A stretch of DNA of 64,000 nt from NCBI RefSeq assembly GCF_002159265.1, contig NZ_NFHG01000003.1, positions 166,102 to 230,101 on the forward strand. Direction: 5' to 3'. The notes under the pieces are model-generated. The model saw nothing but the letters and a program-made list of their open reading frames with translations, was not told the DNA's origin and made no database searches. Numbering within the stretch: position 1 is the stretch's first letter; each line of letters starts with the position of its first letter. Both the position numbers and the translations under genes were made by a program. The DNA comes from Flavonifractor sp. An82 (GTDB lineage: Bacteria; Bacillota; Clostridia; Oscillospirales; Oscillospiraceae). This document shows, one piece after another, positions 41,832 to 52,438 of this stretch.

Positions 41832-41860
41832 TTGACATTGGCGACATGGATTGCTATAAT
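41832..41860 (+). promoter_or_regulatory. Consensus promoter of tRNA-Gly
   Basis: TTGACA, 17 bases, TATAAT: perfect sigma-A consensus, 15 bases before the mature tRNA start. Confidence 0.93.
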
Positions 41861-41874
41861 AACATCCGTCGCTT

Positions 41875-41950
41875 GCAGGTGTAGCTCATCTGGTAGAGCG
41901 CCACCTTGCCAAGGTGGAGGTAGCGAGTTCGAGCCTCGTCACCTGCTCCA
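41875..41950 (+). tRNA. tRNA-Gly (anticodon GCC)
   Basis: 76 bases including an encoded CCA. The acceptor arm GCAGGTG/CACCTGC closes it, the D arm is GCTC-ATCTGGTA-GAGC, and the anticodon arm is CCACC-TTGCCAA-GGTGG with anticodon GCC. The T arm contains GTTCGAGCC. It reads GGC and GGT codons. It is a single-gene unit with its own promoter and terminator. Confidence 0.97.
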
Positions 41951-41954
41951 GAAA

Positions 41955-41996
41955 AAGAAAAAGACAGGACGTATGTCCTGTCTCTTTCTTTTTCTG
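41955..41996 (+). terminator. tRNA-Gly terminator
   Basis: AGACAGGAC/GTCCTGTCT with a GTAT loop and a T-rich tail (CTTTCTTTTT). Confidence 0.9.
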
Positions 41997-42007
41997 GACT
42001 CTGTAAT

Positions 42008-42052
42008 AAAACGCAGGGCATCCCACAAAGGATGTCCTGCGTTTTGTTTTAT
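42008..42052 (-). terminator. Terminator between the tRNA and the 112-residue gene (minus direction)
   Basis: AAAACGCAGG-x-CATCC/GGATG-x-CCTGCGTTTT, mostly paired with one mismatch; runs of A and T on both sides, so it can act both ways. It is positioned to end the minus-strand gene at 42064. Confidence 0.85.
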
Positions 42053-42063
42053 GCAGCAAGGTC

Positions 42064-42402
42064 TTACCCCAGGAAAAAGCGCACGGCCACGGCGGCCACC
42101 AGGAGCAGCACGCCCACCGACGCCGCGATGTCCGCCGCCAGCGCCAGGTCCAGACGGCGGCGGGGCTCCTCCTCCTGTTCCGGGGCGGGGCGCTCCATAC
42201 GGGGGGCCTTCTCTTCCGTTTCCTCCTCCAGGGCGCGGCGGCAGGCCTCAAAGTCCAGCACCTTCCCTGTCCGGGCCTGCTCCTTCCGCCGGGGCAGAAC
42301 GGTATAGCATACCGTCTCCTGACCCACGCAGGCCTTCTGATCCATTTCACATCCGCTGATGGTGACCCGTCGGGCGTCCAGATTGATAAACATGGTCTTC
42401 AT
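42064..42402 (-). CDS. Unknown protein with one C-terminal membrane helix
   Basis: 112 residues. MKTMFINLDARRVTISGCEM at the N-terminus looks like a compact beta domain; a charged middle (about 45-85, many E and R) leads to one helix at 87-110 ending FFLG. The protein would be tail-anchored with most of it in the cytosol. GGAGGG precedes the ATG. I do not recognise the family. Upstream on the same strand lie two LexA-like boxes and a promoter (42537-42583) and a nearer weak -10 (42440-42445), so an SOS link is possible. Confidence 0.6.
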   Translation of the reverse strand: MKTMFINLDARRVTISGCEMDQKACVGQETVCYTVLPRRKEQARTGKVLDFEACRRALEEETEEKAPRMERPAPEQEEEPRRRLDLALAADIAASVGVLLLVAAVAVRFFLG

Positions 42403-42536
42403 ACCGCTTTCCCTCCTGTTGTTCCGGCGTTTGACCCCAGTATAGCGGACTCATTGTCCCATAAAACGTACTATCTGCGGATCAGGTTGTCCTTCTGACG
42501 GAGCAGAGGGGCAAAAAGTTCCCGGTTGATGTGATA

Positions 42537-42583
42537 GAACTTTCGTTCGAGTTGAGTATACAACATATGTTCGAGAAAAGCAA
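42537..42583 (-). promoter_or_regulatory. LexA-like boxes over a minus-strand promoter
   Basis: Minus-strand promoter TTGCTT (42578-42583), 17 bases, TATACT (42555-42560). Between the boxes lies CGAACATATGTTG (42561-42573), one base off the Firmicute LexA site CGAACATATGTTCG. A second GAAC-N4-GTTC (42537-42548) lies at the expected transcript start. The first gene downstream is the 112-residue one, 146 bases on. Confidence 0.6.
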
Positions 42584-42668
42584 GCACAATTTTTTCTTTT
42601 TCATGGAAACCTTTTGGTTTTCCTTTCGTCTAACCGGGTAGGAAGATTTGTGCAAAGGAGGAAACCAA

Positions 42669-44810
42669 ATGAAACGGACTGCGCGCGCCCTGCTGGCGGC
42701 GGTGCTGGCGGTGGCTCTGGCCCTGCCTGCGGCGGCTGCCGACCCCACGGACCAACGGATGACCCAGGTGACCCAGGCGGTGAAGGAGCAGCTGAACATC
42801 GGAGACTCCTACACCACATTCTACGGCGATCTCACCGAAAACGAGTTCCGCACCTGCTGGACCCTGAACTGGGAGAAGGAGGGGGAGACCCTCCGGGTGA
42901 TGGCCGGGGAGGACGGCACCATCTACTCCTATGACCGGCAGCGGGATGAGGATTACGCCGGCCCGGCGGACAGCGGCGGCTCCAGCGCCTTCCCTGCCCT
43001 GAGCCGGGCCCAGGCCCTGCCCTACGCCCAGTCCTTTGCGGACCAGGTGCTCCACGCCCCTGAGAGCGTCAAGCTGACGGCCGGGGAACAGGGCGGTCAG
43101 GTGGGGGCCCGGACCTACGGCTTCCAGTCTGAGCTGCTGTTCTACGGCCTGCCCTCCCCCATCGGTGTGTGGGTGGAGGTGGATACCCGGGACGGCACGG
43201 TGGTGAGCTACCAGCGGGACGACCTGTACCAGACCTATCTGAACGATCCCGCCGACCCCGCCCCCTACGGCGATCTGGCGGACAAGGCGGCGTCCCTGCT
43301 GAAGGGCACCCTGGAGCTGAAGCTGGAGTATGTGCCCCATGAGGACGACCCCGGCCGGGCGGTGCTGCGCTATGTGCCGGAGTACGGCGACGACTACTAT
43401 GTGGATGCCGCCACCGGGGAGCTGGTCAACCTGACCCAGCTGTACCATGAGCTGGAGAAGGACCAGGGGGCCGACGGGACCCCCGGCGCCGGGGCCGAGA
43501 GCGGGGAATCCAACGGCTCCCTTACCGACGCCGAGCAGGAGGGCATTGCCCAGATGAACGGTGTGTGGTCCAGGGAGGACCTGGACCGGCAGGCCCGCAC
43601 CTTTGGGGCCCTGAAGCTGGAGGACTGGAAGCTGTCCAGCTGCGCCTATCAGCTGGACCGGGAGAGCGGCCAGGTGAGCGCTGTCCTGCGCTATACCCGG
43701 GACCAGGAGGGAAGCTCCAGCCGCACCGTCACCCTGGATGGCAAGACCGGGGCCCTGCTGAAGGCCTCGGGCTACGCCTGGGCGGAGGAGGGCTTTACCC
43801 CCACCGTCAGTCAGCAGGCCGCCCAGAAGACGGCGGAGACCTTCCTGGCCCAGCTGTGGGGGGAGCAGTGGAAGAGCTGCGCCCTCTATGAGAGCACCGC
43901 CGCCGGGGAGGGCAGCCGTGTCCATGTATTTACCTTCGCCCAGAAGGTCAACGGCTACTTCTACCCCACCAACTCCATTACCGTGGGGGTGGACAGCGCC
44001 GACGGCACCATCCTGCGGCTGTCCCGCAGCTTTGACAGCGACCCTGTCTTTGACGATCCTGCCGGGGCCATCTCCGCCCAGGATGCCCTGGACGCCTGGT
44101 TTGCCACCTACACGGTGACGGAGGGTTACACCGCCGTGCCCCGGCGGCTGGACCGCTGGGGGGACCAGTATCAGGAGCTCATTGACCGGGGCTATACCTA
44201 CCTGATGGGCCTGGAGCTGGGCTGCACCCTGGAGCGGGAGAAATCCCTGCTGGGCATTGACGCCAAGACCGGCCAGCCGGTGGCGGCTGAACAGGGCGAC
44301 AACGGCCTGCCCACCTACTCCGATCTGGCGGGCAGCTGGGGCAAGACCCAGGCCGAGACCCTGGCCTCCTACGGCATCGGCTGGCTGGGAGGCAAGCTGG
44401 AGCCGGACAAGGCCTTGACCCAGCTGGACCTGATGGCCCTGATGGTGAGCACCCAGGGCTACCTGCCCGACCTGAGCCAGGAGGAGGCCGCCGACCGGGT
44501 GTATGACCGGGCGGTGTCCATGGGGCTCATCACCCGCAGCCAGCGGCAGGACGACAAGCCCGTGACCCGGGCGGAGCTGACCCGGGTGCTGCTGGACTGG
44601 GGGGGCTACGGCAATGCCGCTATGATCCCCGGCATCTTCCAGTGCAGCTTTACCGACCGGGGGGACATCCCGGCGGAGTACTACGGCTACGCCGCCATTG
44701 CCCAGGGTCTGGGCATGGTACAGGGGGACGGAGCCGGCCGCTTCCTCCCCAACCGCACCGCCACCCGGCTGGAGGCGGTGGTCATGCTCTATCAGCTGAT
44801 GGACCGATAA
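42669..44810 (+). CDS. Secreted YcdB/PepSY-like protein with SLH-like C-terminus
   Basis: 713 residues. Signal peptide 1-23 (ALALPAAAA). Two or three PepSY/YcdB-type modules follow (CWTLNWEKEGETLRVMAGEDG; GVWVEVDTRDGTVVSY; YYVDAATGELVNL; ITVGVDSADGTILRL), each an alpha-beta unit thought to inhibit or sense wall enzymes. The last 190 residues look like degenerate SLH repeats (YSDLAGSWGKTQAETLASYG; SFTDRGDIPAEYYGYAAIAQGLGM). It would sit on the cell wall. AAAGGAGG precedes the ATG at 42669. A GGAAACC/GGTTTTCC repeat lies upstream. Confidence 0.78.
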   Translation: MKRTARALLAAVLAVALALPAAAADPTDQRMTQVTQAVKEQLNIGDSYTTFYGDLTENEFRTCWTLNWEKEGETLRVMAGEDGTIYSYDRQRDEDYAGPADSGGSSAFPALSRAQALPYAQSFADQVLHAPESVKLTAGEQGGQVGARTYGFQSELLFYGLPSPIGVWVEVDTRDGTVVSYQRDDLYQTYLNDPADPAPYGDLADKAASLLKGTLELKLEYVPHEDDPGRAVLRYVPEYGDDYYVDAATGELVNLTQLYHELEKDQGADGTPGAGAESGESNGSLTDAEQEGIAQMNGVWSREDLDRQARTFGALKLEDWKLSSCAYQLDRESGQVSAVLRYTRDQEGSSSRTVTLDGKTGALLKASGYAWAEEGFTPTVSQQAAQKTAETFLAQLWGEQWKSCALYESTAAGEGSRVHVFTFAQKVNGYFYPTNSITVGVDSADGTILRLSRSFDSDPVFDDPAGAISAQDALDAWFATYTVTEGYTAVPRRLDRWGDQYQELIDRGYTYLMGLELGCTLEREKSLLGIDAKTGQPVAAEQGDNGLPTYSDLAGSWGKTQAETLASYGIGWLGGKLEPDKALTQLDLMALMVSTQGYLPDLSQEEAADRVYDRAVSMGLITRSQRQDDKPVTRAELTRVLLDWGGYGNAAMIPGIFQCSFTDRGDIPAEYYGYAAIAQGLGMVQGDGAGRFLPNRTATRLEAVVMLYQLMDR

Positions 44811-44816
44811 AAAGCT

Positions 44817-44845
44817 TCAAAAAAGTGGCACAGCCACTTTTTTGA
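44817..44845 (+). terminator. Terminator after the YcdB-like gene
   Basis: TCAAAAAAGTGGC/GCCACTTTTTTGA around ACA. Confidence 0.88.
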
Positions 44846-44973
44846 TGGGGGCTGCAGCCCGCTGCGTCGCACGCGCAGAGCGCGTACGCTTGCGGGCTGA
44901 GAAGTGTTTTTTCCGAGGCACATTTCCCCGGAAAAAACAGATTTTCATTTGATTCCACCGCCTGCGGGCGGCG
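44846..44973. repeat. Palindrome-rich gap upstream of the shikimate-kinase-like gene
   Basis: It holds CAGCCCGC/GCGGGCTG (44855-44899), TTTTTTCCG/CGGAAAAAA (44907-44937) and CCGCC/GGCGG (44958-44971). No gene is seen between 44811 and 45149; the rest of the gap has the terminator at 45048 and the promoter at 45085. Confidence 0.55.
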
Positions 44974-45047
44974 GAACTCTGCCGAGGGCTTTTCCCTGTG
45001 CAAGAACTGTGTTCTCTTTTGCGTTGGGTCTGCCTTTTTCAACAGAT

Positions 45048-45084
45048 CCCTGCCCCCGCGCAAGCGCGTGGGGGCAGGTTTTTC
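45048..45084 (+). terminator. Strong terminator just before the aroK-like promoter
   Basis: CCTGCCCCCGCGC/(C)GCGTGGGGGCAGG with loop AAG and TTTTTCTT; shields the downstream promoter from read-through. Confidence 0.85.
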
Positions 45085-45113
45085 TTGCGCGGCGGGGCCC
45101 GGTCTGGTATACT
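45085..45113 (+). promoter_or_regulatory. Promoter of the shikimate-kinase-like gene
   Basis: TTGCGC, 17 bases, TATACT, about 37 bases before the GTG start. Confidence 0.65.
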
Positions 45114-45149
45114 GAGCCAAACTGTTTTTTCGAGAGGGGACCTGCTGCT

Positions 45150-45653
45150 GTGGAGAGGAAGAATATTACGCTGATCGGAATGCCGGGCTCGGGTAAGAGC
45201 ACCGTGGGGGTGCTGCTGGCCAAGACCCTGGGCTATCGCTTTCTGGACGCCGATCTGCTCATCCAGCAGCGGGAGGGCGCCCTCCTCCAGGATATCCTGG
45301 ACCAGCGGGGGGTGGAGGGCTTCCTGGACGTGGAGGAGGCCGTCATCCGGGACCTGGACTGCACCGGCACCGTCATCGCCCCCGGCGGCAGCGCAATTTG
45401 CCGGGAGGAGGCCGCCCGCCATCTGAAGGACCTGGGGCTGGTGGTCTACCTCCACGTGCCTCTGGAGGAGCTGGAGCGGCGTATCCGCAACATCACCACC
45501 CGGGGCATCGCCATGGAACCCGGCCAGACTCTGGCCGACGTGTACGCCGTCCGGGAGCCCCTCTACCGCAAGTACGCCGACCTGACGGTGGATGTGACGG
45601 GGGGCAACAGCCTGGAGCAGACGGTGGCGGCGGTGGTGGCCCGGCTGGGCTGA
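45150..45653 (+). CDS. Shikimate kinase-like protein
   Basis: 167 residues. The P-loop is GMPGSGKST (residues 9-17), then FLDADLLIQ (the Asp-x-Asp of shikimate kinase) and a lid with Arg in RGIAMEP; REPLYRKYADL carries the C-terminal substrate Arg. The family's FRxxE is FLDVE here, and GGG is GGS, so two shikimate-binding features are missing. It could be a weak AroK or a kinase for another small molecule. GTG at 45150 follows GAGGGGA at good spacing; the longer frame upstream covers the promoter. No other aromatic-acid gene is nearby. Confidence 0.7.
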   Translation: MERKNITLIGMPGSGKSTVGVLLAKTLGYRFLDADLLIQQREGALLQDILDQRGVEGFLDVEEAVIRDLDCTGTVIAPGGSAICREEAARHLKDLGLVVYLHVPLEELERRIRNITTRGIAMEPGQTLADVYAVREPLYRKYADLTVDVTGGNSLEQTVAAVVARLG

Positions 45654-45660
45654 CCGCCCC

Positions 45661-45688
45661 TTGTATTTTTCAGAAATCATGATATACT
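45661..45688 (+). promoter_or_regulatory. Promoter of the DEAD-box helicase leader
   Basis: TTGTAT, 16 bases, TATACT, 8 bases after the previous stop. It stands upstream of a terminator-like hairpin, giving a leader of about 135 bases. Confidence 0.6.
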
Positions 45689-45716
45689 ATAGTATAGCGA
45701 AATATCACGTACGAAA

Positions 45717-45754
45717 TGCCCGCCGGCTGGCCGGCGGGCTTCGTCGTGTTTTTT
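45717..45754 (+). terminator. Terminator-like hairpin in the helicase leader
   Basis: GCCCGCCGGC/GCCGGCGGGC with a TG loop, then TTCGTCGTGTTTTTT. It lies between the promoter and the helicase start, so it may act as an attenuator, or end the aroK-like transcript. Confidence 0.7.
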
Positions 45755-45830
45755 CTGCCTCCGCGCGGCAGTTTTATTTTTCGGTGCCCCCGGCGCGGAA
45801 GGGGCATACGCAAGGAAAGGAAAGAACCAC

Positions 45831-47639
45831 ATGACATTCCAGGACCTCGGCCTGAAAGCGCCCATCCTGAAGGCGCTGGCCGAACAGGGGTATGAAAGCC
45901 CCTCCCCCATTCAGGAAAAGGCCATCCCCCCCGCTCTGGCGGGCCGGGACGTACTGGGCTGCGCCCAGACCGGTACCGGCAAGACCTGTGCCTTCGCCAC
46001 CCCCATTCTCCAGCGGCTCAACAGCCGCAGAGGCAAGGGCATTCGGGCCCTTATCCTCACCCCCACCCGGGAGCTGGCCCTCCAGATCCAGGAGAGCTTT
46101 GCCGCCTACGGCCGCCACCTGCCCCTCCGCTCCGCCGTCATCTTCGGCGGCGTGGGCCAGAACCCCCAGGTGGAGCAGCTGAAAAAGGGCGTGGACATCC
46201 TGGTGGCCACCCCCGGCCGCCTGGGCGACCTGTATAACCAGAAGTTTGTGGACCTGTCCAGGCTGGAGATCTTCGTGCTGGACGAGGCCGACCGGATGCT
46301 GGACATGGGCTTCATCCACGACGTGCGCCGCATCCTGGGCTGGCTGCCCAAGAAGAAGCAGACCCTCTTCTTCTCCGCCACCATGCCTCCGGAGGTCCAG
46401 GGGCTGGTGGACTCCCTGCTGGTGGACCCGGTGAAGGTGGCGGTGAACCCCGTCTCCTCCCCGGTGGAGGTCATCGACCAGCGGCTGTACTACGTGGACC
46501 GGGGCAACAAGACCAAGCTGCTGGCCACCCTGATCCTGGAGCCCGACGTGAAGAACGCCCTGGTGTTCACCCGCACCAAGCACGGCGCCAATAAGGTGGC
46601 CGGGGACCTGGTGAAGGCGGGCATCGCCGCCGCCGCCATCCACGGCAACAAGAGCCAGACCGCCCGGCAGCAGGCCCTGGCCGACTTCAAGAACGGCAAG
46701 ATCACCGCCCTGGTGGCCACCGACATCGCCGCCCGTGGCCTGGACATTGAGGAGCTGAGCCACGTCTTTAACTACAACCTGCCCGACGTGCCCGAGACCT
46801 ACGTCCACCGCATCGGCCGTACCGGCCGGGCGGGCCACGGCGGCACCGCCATCTCCTTCTGCGACATCAACGAGAAGGGGGAGCTGAAGGAGATCCAGAA
46901 GCTGCTGGGCCGGGACATCCCGGTGGTGGAGGACCACCCCTGGCCCATGGAGGTCTTCGACCCCCTGCCCAAGGACAAGAAGGGCCGCGTTGTCAACCCG
47001 GAGGACGCCGAGGCCAGAGCCGCCGCCAAGGAGCGTAAGGCGCGGAGACTTTCTGCGGAAAGTCAGTCGCTCCGCTCCAAAGCCGCGCCTTCCGGGCGGG
47101 AACCAGTTCCCCCCGGATGCCCCCCTCCGCTCTCCGAGGGGGATAAGGCCACTCAGAAAAAGCGCAAGCGCGGCCAGCGCAACAGCGCCACTCTGGAGGA
47201 GGCCCTGGTGGCCACCGCGCCCGCCCATCCCTCCGTCCCCGAGCCTCACTTTGACGATTTCCGCCGGCCGGACCCCCTGGCCAGCGATATCATTATGGAC
47301 GCCACCGCCCGGCTGCTGGCCCCCCGGAAGCTGCCCCGGCAGCCCGAGAAGCCCCGCCGCAAGGAGAAGGGGGAGCAGCAGCCTGCCAAGGAGGCTAGGC
47401 AGAGCCCCAAGGGCAAGCAGGCTGCCAGGAAGGAGCAGCAGCCCTCCCGGGAAAAGACCCCCAGGAAGCAGGCCGCGGCTCAGGACAAGCAGCCTCAGCC
47501 CGCCCCCGCCCCCAAGAGCCGCAGAAAGCGGGGGGGCCGGCCGGGCCGTCCGCCCGAGATCGTTCTGCGCACCAACGGCCAGAAGGATTCCACCGAGCAG
47601 CCCAGCCTGATGAAGCCCTACTACCTCAGCGACGACTGA
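45831..47639 (+). CDS. DEAD-box RNA helicase (RhlE/CshA-like)
   Basis: 602 residues. Helicase core: Q motif ([13 protein letters not shown]), motif [22 protein letters not shown] at about 155, [14 protein letters not shown] and HRIGRTGR. The C-terminal 220 residues are basic and disordered (KKRKRGQR, repeated KEQQP/PRK), for RNA contact. It unwinds structured RNA, for example in cold or ribosome assembly. Residues about 404-437 are encoded by an in-frame palindromic element (47042-47143) and do not resemble the Lys-rich tail. AAAGGAAAG before the ATG. Confidence 0.93.
   Translation: MTFQDLGLKAPILKALAEQGYESPSPIQEKAIPPALAGRDVLGCAQTGTGKTCAFATPILQRLNSRRGKGIRALILTPTRELALQIQESFAAYGRHLPLRSAVIFGGVGQNPQVEQLKKGVDILVATPGRLGDLYNQKFVDLSRLEIFVLDEADRMLDMGFIHDVRRILGWLPKKKQTLFFSATMPPEVQGLVDSLLVDPVKVAVNPVSSPVEVIDQRLYYVDRGNKTKLLATLILEPDVKNALVFTRTKHGANKVAGDLVKAGIAAAAIHGNKSQTARQQALADFKNGKITALVATDIAARGLDIEELSHVFNYNLPDVPETYVHRIGRTGRAGHGGTAISFCDINEKGELKEIQKLLGRDIPVVEDHPWPMEVFDPLPKDKKGRVVNPEDAEARAAAKERKARRLSAESQSLRSKAAPSGREPVPPGCPPPLSEGDKATQKKRKRGQRNSATLEEALVATAPAHPSVPEPHFDDFRRPDPLASDIIMDATARLLAPRKLPRQPEKPRRKEKGEQQPAKEARQSPKGKQAARKEQQPSREKTPRKQAAAQDKQPQPAPAPKSRRKRGGRPGRPPEIVLRTNGQKDSTEQPSLMKPYYLSDD
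47042..47143 (+). repeat. Three-hairpin palindromic element inside the helicase gene
   Basis: Hairpin 1: GCGGAG...CTCCGC (47042-47075) enclosing GACTTTC/GAAAGTC. Hairpin 2: TCCGGGCGGGAAC/GTTCCCCCCGGA (47091-47117). Hairpin 3: CCCCCTC/GAGGGGG (47122-47143). The reading frame stays open through about 34 codons. The three-hairpin plan and the ACTTTC/GAAAGT core match the 9.74-10.12 kb elements. Confidence 0.65.
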
Positions 47640-47653
47640 CGGACCGCTTTTCA

Positions 47654-47692
47654 ACGGCGCCGCCGCGACTTTCGCGGCGGCGCCGTTTTTTT
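47654..47692 (+). terminator. Helicase terminator
   Basis: ACGGCGCCGCCGCGA/TCGCGGCGGCGCCGT with loop CTT and seven Ts. Confidence 0.95.
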
Positions 47693-47987
47693 GCCCAGTT
47701 CCATGGGGGCACAAAAAAGCAAAAGGAAAAAATATGTACAAAAAAATTTTTGTGTTAATTTATTAACGAAGAAATATTAGGGAAAAAAAGGAGGCATATC
47801 AGGCATTATTGATAAATGAGGTGGAAATATGGGGAGAAAAACTATGTAAAAGAAGCTAAAAAAAAGAAAGGGAAAAAACTAAACTCACTATTTTAAACTT
47901 GCAATCTTGGTCAGATTGAAGTATCATTATTAACAACATCGGGAAAATTGTCCCAAGGGACAACAGATGCGGAAAGGCGGTGAAAGT
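47693..47987 (+). promoter_or_regulatory. AT-rich leader and promoter of the V-ATPase operon
   Basis: This stretch is strongly AT-rich (poly-A tracts, TTAATTTATTAAC) in an otherwise GC-rich window. The best promoter is TTGCAA (47899-47904), 17 bases, TATCAT (47922-47927). A perfect hairpin TTGTCCC/GGGACAA (47948-47963) begins just after the expected transcript start. No convincing gene is seen; a 26-codon Lys-rich frame at 47816-47896 lacks a ribosome site. Confidence 0.6.
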
Positions 47988-48301
47988 ATGTCTCTGGAAG
48001 CGATCAAGCAGGTCACCGAGGCAGAGCAGCTCCACAAGCAGCGCAGGGCGGAAGCCCAGGCGGAGGCCAAGCGCACCGTGGCGGAGGCTGAGCGGGCAGG
48101 CAAGGCCCGGCTGGCGGAGGCACGTGCTCAGGCCGAGGCCCAGGCCCGTGAGTTCATGAAGGCGGCCGAGGAAACGGCGGCCAAGCACGCGGCGGAGGTG
48201 AACGCTCAGACCCAGAAAACCTGCGACGCCCTGCGTGCCAAGGCGGAGGGCCGCCTGGCCGACGCCGCTGCCAGCATCGTGAGAAGGGTAGTGAAGAACT
48301 G

Positions 48302-48302
<1 letters not shown>
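47988..48302 (+). CDS. V-type ATPase subunit G/H (peripheral stalk, NtpF-like)
   Basis: 104 residues, almost one continuous Ala/Glu/Lys-rich coiled coil (AEAQAEAKRTVAEAERAGKA), ending in a hydrophobic AASIVRRVVKN. It pairs with subunit E to form the peripheral stalk that keeps the A3B3 head from turning. Its place as first gene before subunit I matches ntpF of Enterococcus hirae. ATG at 47988 after GGAAAGGCGG; the stop overlaps the next start by one base. Confidence 0.8.
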
Positions 48303-50807
<2,505 letters not shown>

Positions 50808-50821
50808 GCAAGAGGTAGACT

Positions 50822-51409
50822 ATGGACGGAATTGAAAAAATCACCGGGCGCATCGCGGCCGACGCCGGACGGGAGATCGACGACATCAACGCCGAAGCCC
50901 GCCGCCAGGCCGACGAGATCACCGCACGGTATGAGGCCCAGGCCCAGCGGGAGAGCGAGGAGATCCTGACCCGGGGCCGCCGCAACGCCGACGAGCGTGT
51001 GGAGCGGCTGGCCAGCGTGGCCCAGCTGGACGCCCGCAAGCTGGAGCTGGCCGCCAAGCAGGAGATGCTCTCCAAGGCCTACGACCTGGCGCTGGAGCAG
51101 CTGGTGAACCTGCCCGACAAGGAGTATGTGGATCTGCTGGCCGACCTGGCGGTACGCGCCTCCTCCACCGGCCGGGAGGCGGTCATCTTCTCCCAGAAGG
51201 ACCGCGCCCGCTACGGCAAGGCGGTGGTCACCCAGGCCAACGAGCGCCTGAAGGACGGACGCCTGACCATGTCCGAGCAGTCCCGCCCCATCAAGGGGGG
51301 CCTCATCCTCAGCGACGGGGACGTGGAGGTCAACTGCACCTTTGAGACTCTGGTGCGCCTCCAGCGGGGCGAGATGGACCGCGAGGTGGCCAAGGTGCTC
51401 TTTGACTGA
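50822..51409 (+). CDS. ntpE: V-type ATPase subunit E
   Basis: 195 residues. The N-terminal half is a straight coiled coil (DDINAEARRQADEITARYEAQ); the C-terminal half is a compact domain (SRPIKGGLILSDGDVEVNCTFE) that binds the top of subunit B. With the G/H subunit it forms the peripheral stalks. AAGAGG before the ATG, 14 bases after ntpK. Confidence 0.93.
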   Translation: MDGIEKITGRIAADAGREIDDINAEARRQADEITARYEAQAQRESEEILTRGRRNADERVERLASVAQLDARKLELAAKQEMLSKAYDLALEQLVNLPDKEYVDLLADLAVRASSTGREAVIFSQKDRARYGKAVVTQANERLKDGRLTMSEQSRPIKGGLILSDGDVEVNCTFETLVRLQRGEMDREVAKVLFD

Positions 51410-51439
51410 TGCGCTCCTTGCAAGTAAGGAGGCAACATT

Positions 51440-52438
51440 TTGGCTAAGATCAAAGATACCGACTATCTGACCATATCCGCCCGCATCCGGGCCATGGAGA
51501 ACCGTCTCCTGACCCGGGAGCGGATGGAGCGGATGCTGGACGCCCGCACCGACGACGAGGCCGTGAAGGTCCTGGGCGAGTGCGGCTACGGCGAAATGCC
51601 CGCCCTCACCCACGCCGCGCTGGACGAGATGCTCTCCGCCGCCCGGGGCGCCCTGTACAAGGAGCTCAAGGGCGCGGTGCCCGACAAGCGGCTGGTGGAC
51701 GTGTTCCAGATGAAGTACGACTACCACAACGCCAAGACCCTCATCAAGGCGGCCGCCGTGGGAGCCGATCCCGACCGGCTGCTGATGGAGGGGGGCCGCT
51801 GGACCGCCGCCCAGATCAAGGAGGCCTACCAGCGGGACAATCTGCGGGACTTTACCGACCCCTTCCGCCAGGCCATCGTCCAGGCCCGGGAGCTGCTGGG
51901 CGCCGGCGGAGATCCCCAGCTGGCCGACTTCGTGCTGGACCGGGCCTATTTCGCAGAGATGCGTGAGGCCGCCGGGGCGGTGGGCAGTCCCTTCCTGGAG
52001 GGGTACGTCCGCCTGCTCATCGACGCCACCAACCTGCGCTCCGCCGTCCGGTGCGCCCGCATGGGCAAGGGCTCCGATTTCCTCAGCCAGGTGCTGCTGC
52101 CCGGCGGCAGCGTGGAGGTACACACCCTGACCTCGGGCAAGGGCAGCGATCTGGCCGCCCTGTTCCGGGCGGGCCCCCTCAGCGAGGCGGCCGCCGCCGG
52201 CGCCGCCCTCACCTCCCCCGGCAGCGGGGAGCTCACCGCCTTTGAGCGCCTGTGCGACAACGCGGTGATGAGCTATCTGGCCCAGGCCCGCCGCATCCCC
52301 TTCGGGGAGCAGGCGGTGATCGGCTACCTGTACGCCAGGGAGACCGAGTTCACCGCCATCCGCACCATTCTGTCCGGCCGCATGGCGGGGCTGGACGGGG
52401 ACACCATCCGGGAAAGGCTGCGTGAAGCCTATGTCTAA
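51440..52438 (+). CDS. ntpC: V-type ATPase subunit C
   Basis: 332 residues, all-helical with three similar repeats (YDYHNAKTLIKAA, LIDATNLRSAVRCARMGK, ARETEFTAIRTILSGRMAG), as in the funnel-shaped C/d subunit linking the central shaft to the K ring. TTG start at 51440 after AAGGAGG. Its end overlaps the subunit F start by eight bases. Confidence 0.93.
   Translation: MAKIKDTDYLTISARIRAMENRLLTRERMERMLDARTDDEAVKVLGECGYGEMPALTHAALDEMLSAARGALYKELKGAVPDKRLVDVFQMKYDYHNAKTLIKAAAVGADPDRLLMEGGRWTAAQIKEAYQRDNLRDFTDPFRQAIVQARELLGAGGDPQLADFVLDRAYFAEMREAAGAVGSPFLEGYVRLLIDATNLRSAVRCARMGKGSDFLSQVLLPGGSVEVHTLTSGKGSDLAALFRAGPLSEAAAAGAALTSPGSGELTAFERLCDNAVMSYLAQARRIPFGEQAVIGYLYARETEFTAIRTILSGRMAGLDGDTIRERLREAYV

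Noticed and set aside
42471..42566. Small minus-strand frame of 31 codons (MLYTQLERKFYHINREL...) under the LexA-like boxes
   Set aside because: Its ATG lies upstream of the -10 box and inside the LexA-like site, so the promoter found there could not express it; no ribosome site.
47816..47896. 26-codon Lys-rich frame in the V-ATPase leader
   Set aside because: The only ribosome-like sequence is over 20 bases away and the composition follows the AT-rich DNA.
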